In this document: positions 6,754 to 9,463 of the stretch, piece by piece
How the letters are laid out: each line of letters opens with the position of its first letter
How positions within the stretch are numbered: position 1 is the stretch's first letter
Origin: Hyphomicrobiales bacterium
Lineage (GTDB): Bacteria > Pseudomonadota > Alphaproteobacteria > Rhizobiales > S144-23
Assembly (NCBI GenBank): GCA_015494375.1
Contig: WGBL01000145.1
Location: 1 to 9,463, forward strand
Reading direction: 5' to 3'
Length of the DNA: 9,463 nucleotides
The notes under the pieces: model-generated
Told to the model about the DNA's origin: nothing
Database searches by the model: none
Seen by the model: the letters and a program-made list of their open reading frames with translations, nothing else
Made by a program: the position numbers and the translations under genes

Positions 6754-6822
6754 CTTTGGTGTTCGCTTGCTGTGTGTCTGTTCGTTTGCTGTGGGTTGTT
6801 TCGTCTTTTGTTTTGGTCTCTG
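6754..6822 (-). promoter_or_regulatory. U-free 69-nt segment of the prkA leader
   Basis: The plus strand has no A between 6753 and 6823, so the minus-strand (prkA-sense) RNA would have 69 consecutive bases without U, rich in A and C. It ends about 34 bases before the prkA ATG. Within it a 17-base unit occurs twice at a 19-base period (6760-6776 and 6779-6795, plus strand TGTTCGCTTGCTGTGTG and TGTTCGTTTGCTGTGGG). Such a leader should be poorly structured. A role in translation or mRNA stability is inference. Confidence 0.6.
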
Positions 6823-6840
6823 AGGTTTCAGGTCACTTGG

Positions 6841-6864
6841 CATGGTCAAGGGCATCGTCAAGGC
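6841..6864 (-). promoter_or_regulatory. Tandem 12-bp TTGAC boxes, possible prkA promoter or operator
   Basis: On the plus strand CATGGTCAAGGG (6841-6852) is followed directly by CATCGTCAAGGC (6853-6864). Read in the prkA direction this gives two CCTTGAC boxes 12 bases apart, each a good sigma70-like -35 match. No convincing -10 box lies 16-18 bases beyond either one. They lie just upstream of the U-free leader, so a promoter or a regulator site for the operon is plausible. Confidence 0.3.
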
Positions 6865-7105
6865 GTCGACAAGCCTTCGCGGCACGAGGTCAGGCACGAG
6901 CTCGCTCGGCTTGCTCGGCCGCAACTCCGGCTGCTCGGAGCATCCAGTCCCAGCCAGCCCGGCCGCCATCGCTGCGCCGGTGCCCAGGTCGCTTGCTCGC
7001 CTGCTCCACCGCGGCAAAGCCAAGACCTGTGAGCCCGTCGCGCGCGCCAGTCGATAGTCTCGGGTTATTCCCTCCTCAGGGGCGGTGCCTCGCCGTTTCC
7101 AATGG

Positions 7106-7189
7106 CGCGCTCTCCGGCAGCAACGCGCTCCTTTGCAGCACCGCGCTCCTTGGCAGCAACGCGCTCCTTGGCAGCAACGCGCTCTCGGG
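7106..7189. repeat. 18-bp tandem repeat, four full copies and a partial
   Basis: The unit is CGCGCTCCTTGGCAGCAA. Copies lie at 7106-7123 (diverged), 7124-7141 (diverged), 7142-7159 and 7160-7177 (identical), and a partial copy runs 7178-7189. The period is a multiple of three, so frames on both strands show six-residue repeats (SNALLG in one), but none has other signs of being a gene. There are no spacers, so this is not a CRISPR. Confidence 0.9.
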
Positions 7190-7441
7190 CCCGCCCCGCC
7201 CCGGCTGCCCCTTTCTCCCTGGCTGTAGGGTCGGCCGCGGCTGTGCCGAGAGCCGCCCTCCAGACACCAGAGCCACCCGGCTCGCACCGATCTTAAGGCG
7301 GCACTGGCTCGGACCTCGGCCGTTGCGAGCCTGCTGGCGCCATGTGGCCTTCGCCTCAGCTCGGCGATTGTATGCGCAACAACTGGCATCTTACCGCCTC
7401 TCGCCCCTGATTGTCACTCTTCTTTCAACTCATTTTTGTGC

Positions 7442-7471
7442 CCACTTTGGCTGCGGCCACTTTGGCTGCGC
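7442..7471. repeat. 15-bp tandem duplication
   Basis: CCACTTTGGCTGCGG (7442-7456) is followed directly by CCACTTTGGCTGCGC (7457-7471), with one mismatch. A degenerate third copy follows (CCACATTTGCGCTCA from 7472). It is in the gene-free stretch upstream of prkA. Confidence 0.85.
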
Positions 7472-8072
7472 CCACATTTGCGCTCACTGGCGTGCTCACC
7501 GACATTTGATGTGAGCGGTTCTCTCACCCCGCTTCCGTTGGTGCTTGCCGATCCACAGCTGTTGTCGCGTGCGGATTGGCGGCATGCGGGCCCGGGCCGG
7601 GATGAGCGCGCGACAGGGCCGCTCAACGGGGCCACCCGACGGGCGAGACATCACGCCCCTCTGCTACCACCTCTGGTGCCAGGCAACGCCCCCATTGACG
7701 CCCCATCTGGCTGTTGTCGCGTGGCTCGTCCGGCGCGCTACGACGGTACGACAGAATGAAATCCTCAAAAAAGCTCAGGCCAATAAGGCGATTTCACAAC
7801 ACCAACGATGATAGCGACTCAGTGTGTTCAACTTATGACTATATGACGAATTGCCCCAGCAATCGCTGTCGTGGCGGTAAATATCCCCGCCTGACCGCCT
7901 GAGGCCCCCTTGATTGTGCATAACCCGCCGTTGGCGATGCCTTCTTCTGCGTTCTGGGCATGGGCCAAGTGCGCGTTGCGGCGGGCGACGGCGCGGCAAG
8001 GACCCATGGCTTGAACGCTGTGGGGCGAAGGAGGCGCGAAGGACTTCGAGGGGGATGAAGGACGAGCGTGCG

Positions 8073-8089
8073 CCGAACTTTCGGTTCGG
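8073..8089. repeat. Short hairpin, possible transcript end of the downstream membrane-protein gene
   Basis: CCGAAC (8073-8078) and GTTCGG (8084-8089) pair around a TTTCG loop; flanking GCG and CGC can extend the stem with a bulge. It lies about 110 bases beyond the stop of the minus-strand gene at 8198-8809. There is no T-run, so a terminator role is only a possibility. Confidence 0.35.
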
Positions 8090-8197
8090 GGCGCCGGGCC
8101 GGGCCACCTTATCAATTGGGCCTGGTGGCGGCCCTGTTGGCCTGGCTGCGGCTCTGAAGGTCTCTGTTGAATGAGCGAGGCGTGGCTGACGACCGGC

Positions 8198-8809
8198 TCA
8201 AGCGTCGGGGGCGGGGGGCGTGCGTGTCCTCTCGGCGGAGGACGCCTCGAGCGGCAATGAGGCCGCCCTTTCACAGCGGGCGATCATCTCGGCAAGGCCC
8301 GCCCGACGGGCGGCGATGCGCTCCTGCATTGTGCTCAGGCGTCTCTCGACTGCGCGCACACGCGCCTCGCGGCGCGCTCGGCGCCAAGCCTCGACGATGC
8401 CACGGCGGTCGCGCGCAAACACAGATGCGGCGATCGCGGCCCCGAGCAGAGTGAGCTCGATCAAAAGCGACGACAGCCCCGCCGCCAGGATCAGGCCGCA
8501 GCCAATGGCTCCCATGAAGAGGCCCATTGCCAGCCCCAGAAAAATATGCCCGCGCCGGGCCTCGGCCAGGGCCTGTTCGAGCTCACGATAGTGCTGTTCG
8601 TCTTTCCCCTCGGCGAGCTGCTTGGCGTGCTGCCCGGCTTGCTCGAGCAAATGCCGGCTGGCTTGCTCGCCCGCAAATTGCCGAGCCTCGAGTTGCGGGT
8701 GGTGATCGCCCGCGCGCTCCTCTGCCGGCTCGCGGCGGCCCTGGTGTGGGAAAGTGCCATTGCCTTTGTCCACAACCTCGCTTAGCATGTCTCGATCTTC
8801 CGCACGCAT
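8198..8809 (-). CDS. Hypothetical membrane protein with two TM segments
   Basis: I do not recognise this 203-residue protein. It has a charged N-terminal region (1-87) rich in Glu, Gln and Arg with helix-like stretches such as ARQFAGEQASRHLLEQAGQ. Two adjacent hydrophobic segments follow, about 88-110 (HIFLGLAMGLFMGAIGCG...) and 113-131 (SSLLIELTLLGAAIAASVF), with a very short turn. A strongly basic, amphipathic C-terminal helix comes next (about 133-181, with WRRARREARVRAVERRL), then a loose tail. Both arms would be on the same side of the membrane, probably the cytoplasm by the positive-inside rule. ATG at 8809 is chosen because AAGGGA at 8824-8819 lies nine bases upstream. An in-frame TTG at 8875 would add 22 residues and has no such site. 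The next gene is divergent. Function unknown. Confidence 0.75.
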   Translation of the reverse strand: MRAEDRDMLSEVVDKGNGTFPHQGRREPAEERAGDHHPQLEARQFAGEQASRHLLEQAGQHAKQLAEGKDEQHYRELEQALAEARRGHIFLGLAMGLFMGAIGCGLILAAGLSSLLIELTLLGAAIAASVFARDRRGIVEAWRRARREARVRAVERRLSTMQERIAARRAGLAEMIARCERAASLPLEASSAERTRTPPAPDA

Positions 8810-8908
8810 AACGCTAATTCCCTTGCGCACTCTCTGCCCGTTCTGCCCGCTCTCTACCCCACAAGTACCGAGCAACCGAATTCATGCTTTGCCAAACCAA
8901 CCATAACT

Positions 8909-8947
8909 GTTGCAAGATTGGAGGCAACAACGAATTGCCCTTGCAAC
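8909..8947. repeat. Nested inverted repeat with two TTGCAA palindromes
   Basis: GTTGCAAG (8909-8916) is the exact reverse complement of CTTGCAAC (8940-8947). Inside them GGCAA (8923-8927) pairs with TTGCC (8935-8939). TTGCAA, itself a palindrome, therefore occurs twice with starts 31 bp apart, about three helical turns. It lies in the gap between two divergent genes (8810-9067). This could be a paired operator or an RNA hairpin. No T-run follows. Confidence 0.6.
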
Positions 8948-8968
8948 GAAATGACACGACGAAACGAT

Positions 8969-9006
8969 TCAAGACAGCACAACCACGTCAAGACAGCACA
9001 ACCACG
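8969..9006. repeat. Perfect 19-bp tandem duplication
   Basis: TCAAGACAGCACAACCACG occurs at 8969-8987 and again, with no gap and no mismatch, at 8988-9006. It lies 62 bases upstream of the plus-strand start at 9068, where promoter elements would be expected. The perfect identity suggests a recent slippage duplication or a doubled regulator site. Confidence 0.95.
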
Positions 9007-9053
9007 ATATGGCCCTATCCCAATGATATGCTTAGATGTGTCGTGAAAGGGTG

Positions 9054-9059
9054 AAGGAG
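9054..9059 (+). promoter_or_regulatory. Strong ribosome binding site for the gene at 9068
   Basis: AAGGAG lies eight bases before ATG 9068, close to the ideal anti-Shine-Dalgarno match and spacing. It sets the start of a gene that runs off the window. Confidence 0.8.
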
Positions 9060-9067
9060 TTCCCAAA

Positions 9068-9463
9068 ATGATGCGGCTTTTGGTATTGCTTGCCGTCATC
9101 GCCGGCGGCGTGGCTGCCTTCAGTATCCAAAACAGTGACGGTGAAGAGCTTGGGGCACTCACTGCGGGTGCGCAGACAGTGTTTGGGGGTGCGCTCAAGT
9201 ATTCGCGCGCGGCCGCTGGGCAACTGGCGGGTGTGTTTGAGTCCGGGTCCCGGTCGGAGGTGGCGGTTGCTTCACGCGCTCCTGTGCAGATGACCGTCAA
9301 GTCAACCAAATCGGCCAAATCGGACCAATCGGCCAAATCATCCAGATCGACTGCGGCTGTAGCGCCTCAGTCGGCTGCGAAGTCGGCGTCTGAACGGGCT
9401 CGGGTCGTCCCCGCGCCTCGACAGGTGGCTGGGCGCGCCCCAGCATCATCGCCATCAAAAGGA
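9068..9463 (+). CDS. N-terminal part of a probable exported or membrane-anchored protein
   Basis: A frame opens at ATG 9068 and stays open for 132 codons to the window edge. It begins MMRLLVLLAVIAGGVAAFSI, a short basic start followed by a hydrophobic stretch, typical of a signal peptide or an N-terminal membrane anchor. A mixed region (21-75) follows, then a low-complexity Ser/Ala/Lys/Pro/Arg-rich region. Residues 78-94 (KSTKSAKSDQSAKSSRS) are encoded by an imperfect 9-bp DNA repeat (9305-9349). The rest would be a flexible linker, perhaps in the periplasm, ahead of a domain that is not in the window. The strong ribosome site supports the start. I do not recognise the family. The frame antisense to it (minus strand, 8854-9336) is rejected because it lacks a start signal. 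Confidence 0.7.
   Translation, partial: MMRLLVLLAVIAGGVAAFSIQNSDGEELGALTAGAQTVFGGALKYSRAAAGQLAGVFESGSRSEVAVASRAPVQMTVKSTKSAKSDQSAKSSRSTAAVAPQSAAKSASERARVVPAPRQVAGRAPASSPSKG
9305..9349. repeat. Imperfect 9-bp tandem repeat within coding sequence
   Basis: Five consecutive 9-base units ACCAAATCG, GCCAAATCG, GACCAATCG, GCCAAATCA and TCCAGATCG lie in frame and encode a (T/A)KS-like tripeptide repeat in the gene that starts at 9068. Confidence 0.8.

Larger units (their letters stand above)
6729..8197. other. 1.47-kb stretch without a convincing gene
   Basis: Open frames are present on both strands but show no recognisable motif, good start signal or consistent coding bias, and several are built from the local tandem repeats. 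The stretch holds the prkA leader and its probable promoter, an 18-bp tandem array (7106-7189), a 15-bp tandem pair (7442-7471), a 14-base direct repeat GCTGTTGTCGCGTG (7558-7571 and 7710-7723), a low-GC patch (7801-7850, 20 G/C in 50) and a hairpin at 8073-8089. An untranslated RNA or a decayed gene cannot be excluded by eye. Confidence 0.55.

Noticed and set aside
7106..7189. Possible CRISPR array
   Set aside because: The 18-bp units are directly adjacent with no spacers, and no cas gene is nearby.
6751..7389. Minus-strand open frame (212 codons) upstream of prkA
   Set aside because: It is built from the 18-bp tandem repeat (ARCCQG-like units), overlaps the prkA leader and probable promoter, and has no recognisable motif.
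4869..7514. Very long plus-strand open frame (881 codons) antisense to prkA
   Set aside because: It is the mirror of a highly conserved gene in GC-rich DNA, where stop codons are rare on the antisense strand. Its product shows composition typical of a shadow frame and it continues into the non-coding repeat region.
7766..7772. A-run (T-run on the minus strand) as an intrinsic terminator
   Set aside because: The sequence before it in the minus direction can form only a 3-4 bp stem, and no gene ends just upstream of it.
8055..8174. Short plus-strand frame of 39 codons after a G-rich tract
   Set aside because: The purine tract touches the ATG with no spacing, the product matches nothing I know, and a hairpin lies inside it.
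7828..8274. Minus-strand open frame (148 codons) overlapping the end of the 8198-8809 gene
   Set aside because: It has a Pro/Arg/His-rich shadow-like composition, and a 77-base overlap with a better-supported gene on the same strand.
8810..8875. TTG start at 8875 for the two-TM protein
   Set aside because: ATG at 8809 has AAGGGA nine bases upstream; the TTG has no ribosome site, and the added residues (MLGTCGVESGQNG...) look non-coding.

Overview
The window is GC-rich DNA that looks alphaproteobacterial, most likely Hyphomicrobiales (Rhizobiales). The evidence is the metK-trmB gene pair, the style of the encoded MetK and TrmB proteins, and a SpoVR/DUF444/PrkA operon in a genome with no other sign of sporulation. 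The lineage is inferred from protein recall; no search was run. The left edge looks like a contig end, because the first 29 bases are an inverted copy of bases 51-79 inside metK. A gene with no stop codon runs off the right edge.

Layout. Bases 3-311 (+) hold the C-terminal part of metK (S-adenosylmethionine synthetase). Bases 330-1229 (+) hold trmB, an AdoMet-dependent tRNA m7G46 methyltransferase that carries an unusual in-frame insert of about 50 residues. MetK makes the methyl donor that TrmB uses. Bases 1230-1530 have no gene but hold small direct repeats and a weak hairpin. A complete tRNA-Cys(GCA) gene with encoded CCA lies on the minus strand at 1531-1604, with a TTGACA-type promoter candidate about 100 bases upstream.

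The centre is a compact minus-strand operon read from 6719 down to 1878: prkA/yeaG (AAA+ PrkA family), then a DUF444/yeaH gene (VWA-like MIDAS protein) after 34 bases, then a spoVR/ycgB gene next to or overlapping the yeaH stop by a few bases. This three-gene set is conserved in many Proteobacteria. In E. coli the yeaG-yeaH genes are linked to stationary-phase and nitrogen-starvation physiology. The precise molecular job of the set is still poorly defined. The pairing of an AAA+ ATPase with a VWA-domain protein resembles other AAA+/VWA remodelling pairs. The prkA leader has 69 consecutive bases without a T on the transcribed-sense strand.

Bases 6729-8197 (about 1.47 kb) have no convincing gene. 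They hold the prkA leader, an 18-bp tandem repeat (7106-7189), a 15-bp tandem repeat (7442-7471), a low-GC patch near 7801-7850 and a hairpin near 8073. Bases 8198-8809 (-) encode an unrecognised 203-residue protein with two membrane segments between charged, coiled-coil-like arms. The 258-base gap to the next, divergent gene holds a nested inverted repeat with two TTGCAA palindromes 31 bp apart and a perfect 19-bp tandem duplication. From 9068 to the right edge (+) runs the start of a probable exported or membrane-anchored, Ser/Ala/Lys-rich protein with a strong ribosome binding site.

I found no CRISPR array, transposase, phage gene or recognisable new defence system. The most unusual items are the edge fold-back, the TrmB insert, the U-free prkA leader and the repeat-rich divergent promoter region near 8.9-9.0 kb.
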